NCBI GenBank assembly: GCA_020350845.1
Contig: CP070725.1
Span: forward strand, 983,350-1,004,634
From: Candidatus Bipolaricaulota bacterium
GTDB taxonomy: Bacteria; Bipolaricaulota; Bipolaricaulia; UBA7950; UBA9294
Direction: 5' to 3'
DNA: 21,285 nt
The notes beneath the pieces were generated by a model, which saw nothing but the letters and a program-made list of their open reading frames with translations, was not told the DNA's origin and ran no database searches. Below are positions 14,002 through 21,285 of this stretch, one piece after another (within the stretch, counting starts at the first letter, position 1; every line of letters begins with the position of its first letter). Made by a program: the position numbers and the translations under genes.

Positions 14002-14678
14002 TCGTTGCCCCGCTGGCCGCGGCTGCGTTCTGCGCAGTGGTGCTCCTGCGGTTCGGCGGAGGAGGGGAGACCGCGGCGGAGGCGGTTCGGGCGATTGCGC
14101 TCACGGAAGCCACCGGGGCCGCGAACCGTGTGGCCGCCGTCGTGCTTGACGTCCGCCTGTACGACACGCTGTTCGAGCTGTTTGCGTTCGCCATGGCGGT
14201 GCTCGGTGTACGACTCTTCCTGCGCACCTCACGGGTCGCCTCCGCGGAGACCATCGCCGAGTCGCACGTCGTCCGTCGCGCGGCGCAGGTCCTTCTTCCC
14301 CCCGCGCTCCTCCTCGGGATCTACCTTGCGATCTTCGGCCACCTGTCGCCCGGCGGAGGCTTCAGCGGGGGGGCGGTGGCCGCTACCGGGCTGCTCTTGG
14401 TGACGGTTGCGCTCGGAGCGGACGCCCTCGCGCGCCGCTTCCGCGACTGCTGGTTGGAGCGTCTCGAGGGATTGGTGCTCGTCGTCATCCTCGTGCTCGT
14501 ACTGCTGCCGATCACGTGGGCGGCGCCGGTCGCCAGCAACGCGCTTCCCCCCGGTCGCCCGGGAAGGCTTCCCAGCGGGGGGCTGATTCCCATCTACAGC
14601 CTGCTGATCTCCCTCAAGGTCTTCGCCGGAGCGTGGGCCGTGATTCACTACTTCGTGCGCCACCGGGGGGAGGTCTAG
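13998..14678 (+). CDS. mnhB: Antiporter subunit B with fused MbhE-like N-terminus
   Basis: The first 75 or so residues contain two hydrophobic segments and VRLYDTLFELFAFAMAVLGV, resembling MbhE, the tail of MrpA. The rest (about 90-225) is MnhB: VVRRAAQVLLPPALLLGIYL and the signature GHLSPGGGFSGGAV, then further helices and a SLLISLKVFAGAWAV ending. The subunit is a membrane part of the Na+/H+ antiporter. Two starts are possible: GTG at 13998, overlapping the preceding TGA (GTGA), in line with most other junctions here, or TTG at 13989, three codons longer. The GTG is preferred from the overlap pattern. mnhC follows one base after the stop. Confidence 0.87.
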   Translation: MIVAPLAAAAFCAVVLLRFGGGGETAAEAVRAIALTEATGAANRVAAVVLDVRLYDTLFELFAFAMAVLGVRLFLRTSRVASAETIAESHVVRRAAQVLLPPALLLGIYLAIFGHLSPGGGFSGGAVAATGLLLVTVALGADALARRFRDCWLERLEGLVLVVILVLVLLPITWAAPVASNALPPGRPGRLPSGGLIPIYSLLISLKVFAGAWAVIHYFVRHRGEV

Positions 14679-14679
14679 C

Positions 14680-15033
14680 GTGACGCCGGGCGTGGTCGTC
14701 GCGATCCTCCTCTTCGGGCTCGCCACGGTGGCGCTGGTCCTGAGACGCGATCTCGTGTTCAAGCTGCTGGCGCTGGGGATGATCAACGGGAGCACGGTGC
14801 TTCTCCTCGTCTCCCTCCCTCGCGCCCACGGGACGACGGCGCCGATCGGTGTCGGTGTGCTCCCGACGACCGCCGCCGATCCGTTCCCGCAGGCCTACGT
14901 GCTCGCTGCGATCGTGATCAACTTCGCCCTCCTCGCCCTCGCCCTGGTATTCGTCATGCTTCTCGTCGAGCGCTACCACACCACGGATGCCCGCCGCATC
15001 GAGCGGCTCGTCCGCGAGGAGGAAGAGCGATGA
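14680..15033 (+). CDS. mnhC: Mrp/Mbh antiporter subunit C (NuoK-like)
   Basis: This 117-residue subunit resembles NuoK of complex I. It has three membrane helices and the MnhC signature DPFPQAYVLAAIVINFALLA. A long charged C-terminal tail (about 95-117, ending VREEEER) lies probably in the cytoplasm. The start is GTG at 14680, supported by GGAGG six bases upstream that straddles the mnhB stop. Its TGA overlaps the ATG of mnhD. Confidence 0.9.
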   Translation: MTPGVVVAILLFGLATVALVLRRDLVFKLLALGMINGSTVLLLVSLPRAHGTTAPIGVGVLPTTAADPFPQAYVLAAIVINFALLALALVFVMLLVERYHTTDARRIERLVREEEER

Positions 15034-16574
15034 TGCTTGTCGCTGCCCTTCCCGTCCTCCATCTCCTTTCAGCGGCGCTGTGTACCGTGGCCGGGCGCGC
15101 GGTGCGCTGGGTCGCCGCGGGAACGTGGCTCGCGGGAGCGTCCGTGGTCGCGGCAATCGATGTCGCCGTGATCCAGTCCGGCGCGATCCGTGTCTCCGTG
15201 GGCGGCTGGGCGGGCCGGTGGGGGATCGAGCTCGTGGCCGATGAGGCGAGCGTGGCGCTCCTTTCCCTGCTCGTCCTGCTCCACGGGTGCGTGCTGCTCC
15301 ACGAGTCGGCGGCGCGGCGACGGGGATCCTTCTACGCGCTCCTTCAGGTGGGGGTTGCCGCTGCGTCCGCGGTCACCGTCTCGAACGACCTGTTCAACCT
15401 GTTCGTTCTTCTCGATCTACTCACCCTCGTCAGCTACCTGCTCGTCGGCTACGAGCGCCGCCCGCAGCAGCTCTGGGCGAGCCTGAAGTACCTGCTGCTT
15501 GCATCCCTCGGCATGGGGCTGTTCCTCGTCGGCGGGGCTGTCGTGTATGAGCACACCGGATCGATGAACCTGGGTGTGCTCCGCGAGGCCGTCGCGGCGG
15601 CGCCCGATGCCCCGTGGATCGGCCTTGCGGGTGCGCTTCTGCTCGCCGGAGCAGGAGTCAAGGCCGGCATCTTCGTCCTCTCGTTGTGGCTTCCGGCGGC
15701 ACACGCGGTCGCTCCGCCGGCGATCTCTGCGCTGCTCTCTGGCGTTGTCGTGAAGATGGGCTCCCTCTGTGTCCTGCGCCTGGCGTCGGTCTTCCCCCTC
15801 GCCACGGCACTGACCGTCCTCGGACTGGTCACCGGGATCCTCGGCGCGCTCTACGCGCTCTTCGAGAAGGACCTCAAGCGGATGCTCGCCTTCCACACGC
15901 TGTCGCAGATCGGATACGCGCTGCTCGCATTCGGCGTCGGGAGCCCCGCCGCGGCGCTCGCAGGCGTTGCCTATCTCGTGGCTCACGGGGTGTTCAAGGC
16001 GTTGCTCTTCATCGGTGCGGGAATCGCCGCAGACGCCGCCGGGAGTTCGCGGATCGATGTCCTGCGGGTACGCCGAGAGAGGATCCCGCTCGCTGCGGGC
16101 GTCGCCCTACTCGTCGGGACGGTGAGCATCGTCGGGCTGCCGCCGATCGCCGGCTTCTGGGCGAAGGGACTGATCACTGCGACCGGTGGCTCGACCTTCC
16201 TTCACGCCGCCCTCGCTCTTCTCGCCGTCGGCACCGCGGCGTCGTTCGCCAAGCTCCTTCCGCTCCTCCGCCTTGGTCCTCCCGGGAGGGTCGCCGCCGG
16301 GCGGAGGGCCGCCGTCGGCGTACTCTCCCTGGGCGCCGTGCTCTTCGGGCTGACGCTCCCGTTCTGGCCCGGGAGCGAGTCGCTGCGAGTCGGGAAGCTG
16401 CTTGCCGACGCCGCACGTTCTTTCGGTCTTGCCGCGGCCGGAGGGCTTTCGTTCTTCCTGCTCCGACGGCGAAGCATCCGCCTCCCGCGGGGGGCGTTCT
16501 TCCTCGAGGAGGCGGTGCTCAGCGTTCTGCTGGCGTTTCTCGTGATCGTGGCCCTTCTCGGGGCGAGCCGATGA
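15030..16574 (+). CDS. mnhD: Mrp/Mbh antiporter subunit D (ND2/ND4/ND5-type ion-translocating subunit)
   Basis: This 514-residue polytopic protein is the only ND-type channel subunit in the cluster. Conserved channel lysines are present: Lys211 in AGVKAGIFVLSLWLPAAH, Lys242 in LLSGVVVKMGS, Lys327 in HGVFKALLFIGAG. FEKDLKRMLAFHTLSQIGYA (278-297) is the hallmark of the family. The helix-5 position that is normally glutamate (NLFVFFE in relatives) is aspartate here, in DLFNLFVLLDLLTLVSYL (Asp129). The chosen ATG overlaps the mnhC TGA; a second ATG follows immediately. The stop overlaps the HAD phosphatase start (ATGA). Its order in the cluster matches MbhH. Confidence 0.92.
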   Translation: MMLVAALPVLHLLSAALCTVAGRAVRWVAAGTWLAGASVVAAIDVAVIQSGAIRVSVGGWAGRWGIELVADEASVALLSLLVLLHGCVLLHESAARRRGSFYALLQVGVAAASAVTVSNDLFNLFVLLDLLTLVSYLLVGYERRPQQLWASLKYLLLASLGMGLFLVGGAVVYEHTGSMNLGVLREAVAAAPDAPWIGLAGALLLAGAGVKAGIFVLSLWLPAAHAVAPPAISALLSGVVVKMGSLCVLRLASVFPLATALTVLGLVTGILGALYALFEKDLKRMLAFHTLSQIGYALLAFGVGSPAAALAGVAYLVAHGVFKALLFIGAGIAADAAGSSRIDVLRVRRERIPLAAGVALLVGTVSIVGLPPIAGFWAKGLITATGGSTFLHAALALLAVGTAASFAKLLPLLRLGPPGRVAAGRRAAVGVLSLGAVLFGLTLPFWPGSESLRVGKLLADAARSFGLAAAGGLSFFLLRRRSIRLPRGAFFLEEAVLSVLLAFLVIVALLGASR

Positions 16575-17389
16575 GCGGTGCGAAGGTCGTCGTCGATCGG
16601 CGGTATCGAGGCTACATCCTCGACGTCGACGGCGTTCTCGTCCGCGGAGGGGAGGCGATTCCCGGAGCGGGCGACGCGCTGCGCCGGCTCCGGGAGGATG
16701 CGGACGTCGTATTGCTGACGAACAACTCGACGCGCACGCGCGATGCATTGGCGCGGAATCTGGCTGCCCTCGGCCTGGATGTCGCGCCGGCGAAGATCGT
16801 GACCAGTGCCGTGCTCGCTGCGAGATGGCTCGCCGAGCGGGAAGGCATCTGCCGAGTGGCCGTGCTCGGCGAGGAGGGGCTCGTCGAGGAGCTCTCGTTC
16901 GCGGGGCACGAGGTGGTCGCGCTGGGAGCGCCCGCGGGGTGGGTGGTCGCCGGGATGGATCGCTCCGCGACCTATGACCGACTCGCAGGGGCTGCGGCCA
17001 GCCTTCGCAGCGGAGCGCGGCTGTTGGCGACGAACGACGACGCGACGTACCCTACGCCCGACGGACCGGTCCCCGGCGCGGGGGCGATGATTGGCGCCCT
17101 CCGAGGGATCGGCTACCGGCCGGAGGCGATCCTCGGGAAGCCGAACGTGGCCGCGTTCGAGGCCGCTCTGTGCGTGCTCGGGATCTCTCCGAACGAGGTC
17201 GTCGTCGTCGGGGATCGTCTCGAGACGGACATCGCCGGGGCGCGCAATGCCGGACTGGACAGCATCCTCGTGCAGACGGGGATCGCGCGGAAGGTGCCGC
17301 AAACCGGGCTGCGGCCAACGTGGAGCGCCCACGACATCTCCGCTGTCGCCGACGGCGCGCTGCTGGCCGTGGGAAAGGGGGCGCGATGA
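16571..17389 (+). CDS. HAD-superfamily phosphatase, NagD/4-nitrophenylphosphatase type
   Basis: This 272-residue soluble HAD hydrolase has motif I YILDVDGVLVRG with nucleophile and acid-base aspartates Asp18 and Asp20, motif II LLTNNST (48-54), and ILGKPN (187-192, motif III lysine). Motif IV is VVGDRLETDIAGARNAGLD (212-230). A type II cap lies between motifs II and III, as in NagD and eukaryotic phosphoglycolate phosphatase relatives. The natural substrate is not evident. It starts by ATGA overlap with mnhD and ends by ATGA overlap with the ABC ATPase, tying the antiporter to the exporter in one transcript. Confidence 0.88.
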   Translation: MSGAKVVVDRRYRGYILDVDGVLVRGGEAIPGAGDALRRLREDADVVLLTNNSTRTRDALARNLAALGLDVAPAKIVTSAVLAARWLAEREGICRVAVLGEEGLVEELSFAGHEVVALGAPAGWVVAGMDRSATYDRLAGAAASLRSGARLLATNDDATYPTPDGPVPGAGAMIGALRGIGYRPEAILGKPNVAAFEAALCVLGISPNEVVVVGDRLETDIAGARNAGLDSILVQTGIARKVPQTGLRPTWSAHDISAVADGALLAVGKGAR

Positions 17390-18315
17390 CGGGCGACGGA
17401 CGAATCGTGCTGCGGGTCGACGGGCTCCGGAAGTGGTACGGCGAGGTTCACGCGGTGGACGGGATCTCGTTCGAGGTCCCTACGGGAACGGTGTTCACCA
17501 TCCTCGGCCCGAACGGTGCGGGGAAGACGACGACGCTCGAGATCCTCGAGGGAATCCGCGAGCCGGACGCCGGCACGATGGAGATCTTCGGGGAGCACCT
17601 GACGCGTGTGGACCGTGCCACCAAGCAACGCATGGGGGTCCTTCTCCAGGAGGGGAACTTCGAGGAGTACCTGCGTGTGCGGGAAGTCCTCGAGCTGTTT
17701 GCTTCCTTCTTCGAGGCGTCTCGTCCCGTCGGGGAGATCCTCGAGCTCGTCGCACTCGAGGACAAAGCACGGGCCTATGTGAAGAGCCTCTCCGGGGGCC
17801 AGAAGCAACGACTCGCGCTCGGCGCTGCGCTCGTCAACGACCCGGAACTCGTCTTCCTCGACGAGCCGACGACCGGCCTCGATCCGCAGGCGCGGCGCAA
17901 CATCTGGTCCATCACGAGCGATCTGCGCAGCGCAGGGAAGACGTTGATCCTGACGACGCACTACATGGAGGAGGCGGAAGCGCTCTCAGATCACGTGTGC
18001 ATCATGGATCACGGCGCGATCATCGCGTCCGGATCTCCCCTGGAGCTGATGCTCGGCCTGGGGCAGGAGACGATGGTCGAGTTCAGCGTCGAAGGGCTCG
18101 AGGATCGCGAGCTGACGGCACTCGCGGGCTGCTGCAAGGAGTTCCGCCGCGACGGTGATCAGCTCACCGTCGAGACCGAGGACCTCGTGCCTACCTTGGA
18201 GTCGATTCTCGGCTGGTCGCGGAGTCGCAGCCTGGCGGTACGGAACATGGTGGTCCGGCAGCCGAACCTTGAGGACGTGTTCCTGTCCCTGACAGGGAGA
18301 AAGCTGCGCGAGTGA
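17386..18315 (+). CDS. ABC-2 type exporter ATP-binding protein
   Basis: The 309-residue ATPase drives export through the two permeases that follow. Walker A is GPNGAGKTT (41-49), the Q-loop glutamine is in GVLLQEGNF (84-92), the signature is SLSGGQKQR (134-142), Walker B is LVFLDEP (155-161), and the H-loop histidine is His192. A C-terminal extension (about 225-309) ends in VRQPNLEDVFLSLTGRKL, typical of DrrA/CcmA-like drug, lipid or polyketide exporters. The start was chosen by ATGA overlap with the phosphatase; the open frame runs on upstream but inside that gene. Substrate unknown. Confidence 0.93.
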   Translation: MTGDGRIVLRVDGLRKWYGEVHAVDGISFEVPTGTVFTILGPNGAGKTTTLEILEGIREPDAGTMEIFGEHLTRVDRATKQRMGVLLQEGNFEEYLRVREVLELFASFFEASRPVGEILELVALEDKARAYVKSLSGGQKQRLALGAALVNDPELVFLDEPTTGLDPQARRNIWSITSDLRSAGKTLILTTHYMEEAEALSDHVCIMDHGAIIASGSPLELMLGLGQETMVEFSVEGLEDRELTALAGCCKEFRRDGDQLTVETEDLVPTLESILGWSRSRSLAVRNMVVRQPNLEDVFLSLTGRKLRE

Positions 18316-19508
18316 TGGGCATCCTTCGGGTGGCACGGGCGCATCTCGTGACCGCCCTTCGCGAACGCGTCACACTCTTCTGGTTCCTCATCTTCCCGGT
18401 CTTCCTGCTCGTGCTCCTGTCGGCGGTCTTCGGCCGGATCGGGGAGGGGGGAGGGATGCAGTTCGAGATCGCCCTTGTGGATCTCGACAGCGCGGGCGAG
18501 GGATCGTTCTCTTCGATCGTGGTCGGGGTGTTCGAGGAGCTCTCTTCCCCTCGCGAGGAGGGGAAGGAGTCGTTGTTCGCCCTCCACCGCCCGGCGGCGG
18601 ATGAGGATCCGGCGGCCTTCCTGGCGGACGAGACCGCGCGATTGCAGCGTGGTCAGCGTGCCGCCGTCGTCGTCATCCCCGAGGGATTCAGTGTCGGAGT
18701 CCAATCAGCGCTCATGGCCGCCGACGGCGGTTCGCCGCTGGTCGTCCGCTACAGCGAGGGCAGCGCGGCTTCGGAGGTGGCGGCGGGGATCATCGAGGGG
18801 ATGGTTGCCGGCGTCGACCGGGAGATCCAGCGCCGCGCGGGACGGCTCAGTGAGGCGGGCGAGGTGGTCGTCTCCGATGTCACCGTCGGTGGAGGGGAAG
18901 GCTCGGAGTACATCGACTTCCTCCTCCCGGGGATCATCCTCATGGGCTTCTTCGTGAACGGTCTGTTCGGCATTCCCGGCTCTATCTTGTTCGCCCGTGA
19001 TCGCAAGGTCCTGCGGCGCTACTGGGTCACGCCGCTGTCCGTGCCACGGTACCTGCTCGGGCTTTCCCTCGGGCACCTCACCCTGTGCGCGATCCAGTTC
19101 GCCTTGTTGTTCATCATCGGGCGCTTCGCCCTCGGAGCGCGGATCGCGTTCTCCGGCCTCGACACGATCGGCATCTTGGTGCTTGCCGCGGCGACCTTCA
19201 TGGCGTTCGGTTTTCTCATCGCGTCCCTTGCACGGACGGGTAACGCAGGGATGGCGATCGCGAACGTACTCAACATGCCGATGATGTTCCTCAGTGGGCT
19301 GTTCTTCCCGGTCGCCGGCCTCCCGGCGTTTCTCCGCGCGATCATCCGCGTCAATCCCATGAGCTACCTCGCCGAGGGTCTCCGTGCGTCGCTCGGCGTG
19401 CAGGCGGCGACCCAGTCGATCCTGCTGCTGGTCGGGGTGCCCCTCCTCTGGATCTTGGTGTCGGCGGCGATTGCTGCGCGACGACTACGTTGGGACGTGG
19501 CGCGATGA
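18315..19508 (+). CDS. ABC-2 type exporter permease (first)
   Basis: The 397-residue membrane protein has one N-terminal helix (about 20-38), a large extracytoplasmic domain (about 45-205), then five helices near the C-terminus, the usual ABC-2 layout. ARTGNAGMAIANVLNMPMMF and LSGLFFPVAGLPAFL are characteristic of the family, as is VNPMSYLAEGLRASLG. Start: ATG at 18315 shares its first base with the ATPase stop; a GTG one codon earlier (18312) would give a GTGA overlap and is equally possible. It probably pairs with the second permease. No substrate can be inferred. Confidence 0.9.
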   Translation: MGILRVARAHLVTALRERVTLFWFLIFPVFLLVLLSAVFGRIGEGGGMQFEIALVDLDSAGEGSFSSIVVGVFEELSSPREEGKESLFALHRPAADEDPAAFLADETARLQRGQRAAVVVIPEGFSVGVQSALMAADGGSPLVVRYSEGSAASEVAAGIIEGMVAGVDREIQRRAGRLSEAGEVVVSDVTVGGGEGSEYIDFLLPGIILMGFFVNGLFGIPGSILFARDRKVLRRYWVTPLSVPRYLLGLSLGHLTLCAIQFALLFIIGRFALGARIAFSGLDTIGILVLAAATFMAFGFLIASLARTGNAGMAIANVLNMPMMFLSGLFFPVAGLPAFLRAIIRVNPMSYLAEGLRASLGVQAATQSILLLVGVPLLWILVSAAIAARRLRWDVAR

Positions 19509-20572
19509 CGACCTGGCGCGCGCTCTTCCTCGCCGAGTTCCGTCTCCTCCTCCGCGATCGTGCGCAGCTGTTCTTCACCTTGATCTTCCCGCTGCTGTTC
19601 ATCCTCATCTTCGGCTTCATCATGGCGGACGTCGGGGAGGTGACCGCGCGGCTCGGGCTGGTTGTGGGCCCGGGGGCGGACGGGGAGCTCCTTGCGACGG
19701 TCCTCGAGGAGAGCGGAGCGCGCAGCGTCGAGCGCTTCGCTCAGGCGCCGGCGCTCCGCGAGGCGGTCATCGAGCAGCGGATCGACTTCGGCGTGGAGTG
19801 GAACGGAGACACGTTGCGGTTCATCTACCACGCGAACCGCATCGCCGAGAACGCGACCTTCCGGCAGATCGCCCGTTCCGCGGAGGACAGCTTCGAGCTG
19901 CGGCGCCAGGGGCTGCACCCCCTCCTTCTCACCGAGCGCGAAGACGTCGGCGCGAACCGCGACCTCGGTTGGTTCAACCTGATGGTGCCCGGGATCATCG
20001 CGTTTTCGATCCTCTCGGCGGGCCTGTTCGCCGTCTCAGGACATGTCACCGCGATGAAGGAGCGGCGAACGCTCACGCGGCTCCTCGTCACGCCGATGCC
20101 GACGGTGGCGCTCCTCGTCGCGATCGCCGCGGTCCGTCTCGTCATCGTGTTCGCGTCCACGCTGATCACCTTGTTCGTCGCGTGGGGTGCCTTCCGTCTC
20201 CAGTTCACGATCGACTGGCTGCGCTACGTCGCGCTGGTGATCAGCTCCACGCTCGGGATGATGGGGCTGGGAACGGTGATCGCGCTTGTGGTCCGGCGCG
20301 CCTCCAGTGCCGCCAACCTGGCGAACATCCTCGCGATGGTGATGCTCTTCCTCTCCGGGATCTACTTTCCGATCGAGTTCCTTCCCACGGCACTCCGAAG
20401 GTTCAGCCAAGGGCTTCCTCTGCGCCACATGGCGGAAGCGATGCGCGCCGCGACCGGGGTGTTCGAGATGTCCGCGACTCGCTTCTGGATCATCGTGCTC
20501 GTGTTCGCGGCTGCCGCCGTCGCGCTCTTCCCGGTGCTCGCACGCTACGTCGTGCGCGTAGAACGCAGGTAG
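19505..20572 (+). CDS. ABC-2 type exporter permease (second)
   Basis: This 355-residue protein has the same plan as its neighbour: an N-terminal helix (about 20-40), an extracytoplasmic region (about 45-150), then LGWFNLMVPGIIAFSILSAG and five helices. It includes TAMKERRTLTRLLVTPMPT and RRASSAANLANILAMVMLFL, followed by SGIYFPIEFLP. The paralogous pair with one ATPase suggests a heterodimeric permease. The ATG overlaps the first permease's TGA; an upstream GTG start is less likely. It is the last gene of the long run and converges on the COG2426 gene with seven bases between stops; no terminator hairpin is visible there. Confidence 0.9.
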   Translation: MTTWRALFLAEFRLLLRDRAQLFFTLIFPLLFILIFGFIMADVGEVTARLGLVVGPGADGELLATVLEESGARSVERFAQAPALREAVIEQRIDFGVEWNGDTLRFIYHANRIAENATFRQIARSAEDSFELRRQGLHPLLLTEREDVGANRDLGWFNLMVPGIIAFSILSAGLFAVSGHVTAMKERRTLTRLLVTPMPTVALLVAIAAVRLVIVFASTLITLFVAWGAFRLQFTIDWLRYVALVISSTLGMMGLGTVIALVVRRASSAANLANILAMVMLFLSGIYFPIEFLPTALRRFSQGLPLRHMAEAMRAATGVFEMSATRFWIIVLVFAAAAVALFPVLARYVVRVERR

Positions 20573-20579
20573 CCGCCGG

Positions 20580-21062
20580 TCATCGTGTCACGCCGAGGAG
20601 TGTGATGATCCCCAGGCTGGCGAGGAGCACGACGACACCTGCGATCAGCACGCCGACACCGATCAGGGGAATCGTCACACGCCGAGGCATCCCAAGGACG
20701 TGTGCCACCAGCGACGCGGTCCACGCACCGGTCCCGGGAAGGGGGACGGCGACGAGGAGAATGAGGGCGGCCGGCCCGAGTCGGCGAACGACGCGATGCT
20801 TCCATGCCTGCGGGCTCGCGATGCGATCGAGCACACGCCGTAGGCGCGGCGAACGGCGCGCCGTCCTGGAAAGGAACTCGAGGGCCACGGCGAGGACGGG
20901 GACGACGGCGAGGTTCCCGAGGACGGAGACGCCGAAGGCCACAACCGGCGGGGCGCCGCGCGCCAAGGCATACGGTAGGCCGCCCCGCAGTTCGGCGACG
21001 GGAGCGGCCGAGAGGACGAACGCGATCAGCAGATCCGTGAGCGCCACGGGGCAGTGTAGCAC
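20580..21062 (-). CDS. Small membrane protein of the COG2426 (putative small multidrug export) family
   Basis: The protein is 160 residues from the GTG at 21062, or 155 from the GTG at 21047. It has about four membrane helices and typical family segments: LSAAPVAELRGGLPYALARG near the N-terminus, a basic loop (SRTARRSPRLRRVLDR), RRLGPAALILLVAVPLPGTG and AWTASLVAHVLG. The family is named for putative multidrug export, but its transport role is poorly established. The second start is attractive because an extended -10 box (TGCTACACT) lies just upstream and would start transcription almost at that GTG, leaving the longer start outside the transcript. No Shine-Dalgarno sequence is seen at either. 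The strand is opposite to both neighbours. Confidence 0.82.
   Translation of the reverse strand: MLHCPVALTDLLIAFVLSAAPVAELRGGLPYALARGAPPVVAFGVSVLGNLAVVPVLAVALEFLSRTARRSPRLRRVLDRIASPQAWKHRVVRRLGPAALILLVAVPLPGTGAWTASLVAHVLGMPRRVTIPLIGVGVLIAGVVVLLASLGIITLLGVTR
21053..21061 (-). promoter_or_regulatory. Possible extended -10 promoter of the COG2426 gene
   Basis: TGCTACACT (21061-21053, minus strand) fits the extended -10 pattern TGnTAnnnT. The predicted transcription start falls at about 21046-21047, the first base of an in-frame GTG codon. No clear -35 box is seen, as is common for extended -10 promoters. Confidence 0.4.
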
Positions 21063-21099
21063 GGACGGAAACGGCGTGGTAGTCCGAACAGCAGGCGCC

Positions 21100-21105
21100 T
21101 ATAAT
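21100..21105 (+). promoter_or_regulatory. Consensus -10 element for cysS
   Basis: TATAAT (21100-21105) is a perfect -10 hexamer. The predicted start at about 21112 leaves a leader of about 17 bases made up of a strong ribosome site, AAAGGAGGTG, and a short spacer. The -35 at 17-base spacing (TGGTAG) is weak. Confidence 0.5.
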
Positions 21106-21128
21106 CCGGCCCAAAGGAGGTGGGTGCC

Positions 21129-21285
21129 ATGAGGCTGTACAACACGCTGACGCGCTCCGTCGATCCGTTCGCTCCGACGTCGGACGACACGGTGAGGTTC
21201 TACGTCTGTGGCCCCACCGTCTATGACCATCTTCATGTCGGGAATCTGCGGCCGATCATCGTGTACGACGCACTCCGCAAGTACA
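21129..21285 (+). CDS. cysS: Cysteinyl-tRNA synthetase (partial, N-terminus only)
   Basis: CysRS charges tRNA-Cys. The visible 52 residues begin MRLYNTLTRSVDPFAP and include YVCGPTVYDHLHVGNLRPII. Cys27 is the first zinc ligand and HVGN is the class I HIGH-like motif (usually HIGN or HIGH). The ATG is supported by AAAGGAGGTG with good spacing and a TATAAT box upstream. The gene runs off the right edge, so the KMSKS region cannot be checked. Confidence 0.95.
   Translation, partial: MRLYNTLTRSVDPFAPTSDDTVRFYVCGPTVYDHLHVGNLRPIIVYDALRKY

Noticed and set aside
15614..16570. Upstream extension of the HAD phosphatase frame through mnhD
   Set aside because: The stretch is an out-of-frame reading of mnhD. 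The HAD family start and the ATGA overlap at 16571 fix the true beginning.
1..21285. Mobile elements, CRISPR arrays, tRNA or rRNA genes, and direct repeats
   Set aside because: I saw no transposase, integrase, phage or toxin-antitoxin motifs, no regularly spaced repeats and no cloverleaf-like tRNA sequence. Nearly all of the window is coding, so there is little space for them.

Overview
The window is about 21 kb of dense, GC-rich bacterial chromosome. Intergenic gaps are very short, stop/start overlaps (ATGA or GTGA) are frequent, and I see no tRNA, rRNA, CRISPR array, insertion sequence or phage gene. The gene content is mostly core housekeeping. No gene fixes the phylum. GC-rich codon use, a PKD-domain lipoprotein, a lone short AtpC, pheS without pheT, an Mbh-ordered antiporter cluster and leaders of almost zero length suggest a deep-branching or candidate-phylum bacterium. 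Bipolaricaulota/Acetothermia is a guess only.

Layout. (1) 1-4096, minus strand: hutI-ispE-cmk-plsC-rpsA, an overlapping operon for histidine breakdown, isoprenoid precursors, CMP phosphorylation, phospholipid acylation and ribosomal protein S1; S1 runs off the left edge. (2) 4097-4223: a compact divergent control region in which promoters for hutI and era share overlapping -35 elements. (3) 4224-7370, plus strand: era, a COG3375-type GNAT protein, deoC, recO. (4) 7367-8980: a promoter overlapping the recO stop, then a short atpC and fabF. (5) 9003-10010, minus: pheS alone, converging on fabF. (6) 10141-20572, plus: a long, tightly coupled run of an M24 peptidase, a PKD lipoprotein, seven genes of a multisubunit Na+/H+ antiporter (Mrp/Mbh type), a HAD phosphatase, and an ABC-2 exporter (one ATPase, two permeases). 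(7) 20580-21062, minus: a COG2426 small membrane protein. (8) 21129-end: the start of cysS.

The most unusual part is the antiporter cluster (12203-16574). Its order (E, F, G, MbhD-like, MbhE+B, C, D) is that of the antiporter half of archaeal membrane-bound hydrogenase (Mbh), not the bacterial Mrp A-to-G order. It has no ND5-like MrpA and no hydrogenase genes. Its MbhD-like subunit carries a C-terminal domain that reads like a family-3 solute-binding fold, placed on the cytoplasmic side by the positive-inside rule. This could be a ligand-sensing or otherwise specialised cation/proton antiporter, and it is the best candidate here for an undescribed system. A second theme is transcript architecture: hutI and pheS (and perhaps the COG2426 gene) have a -10 box so close to the start codon that the mRNAs should be leaderless or nearly so, while atpC and cysS have leaders just long enough for a Shine-Dalgarno sequence.
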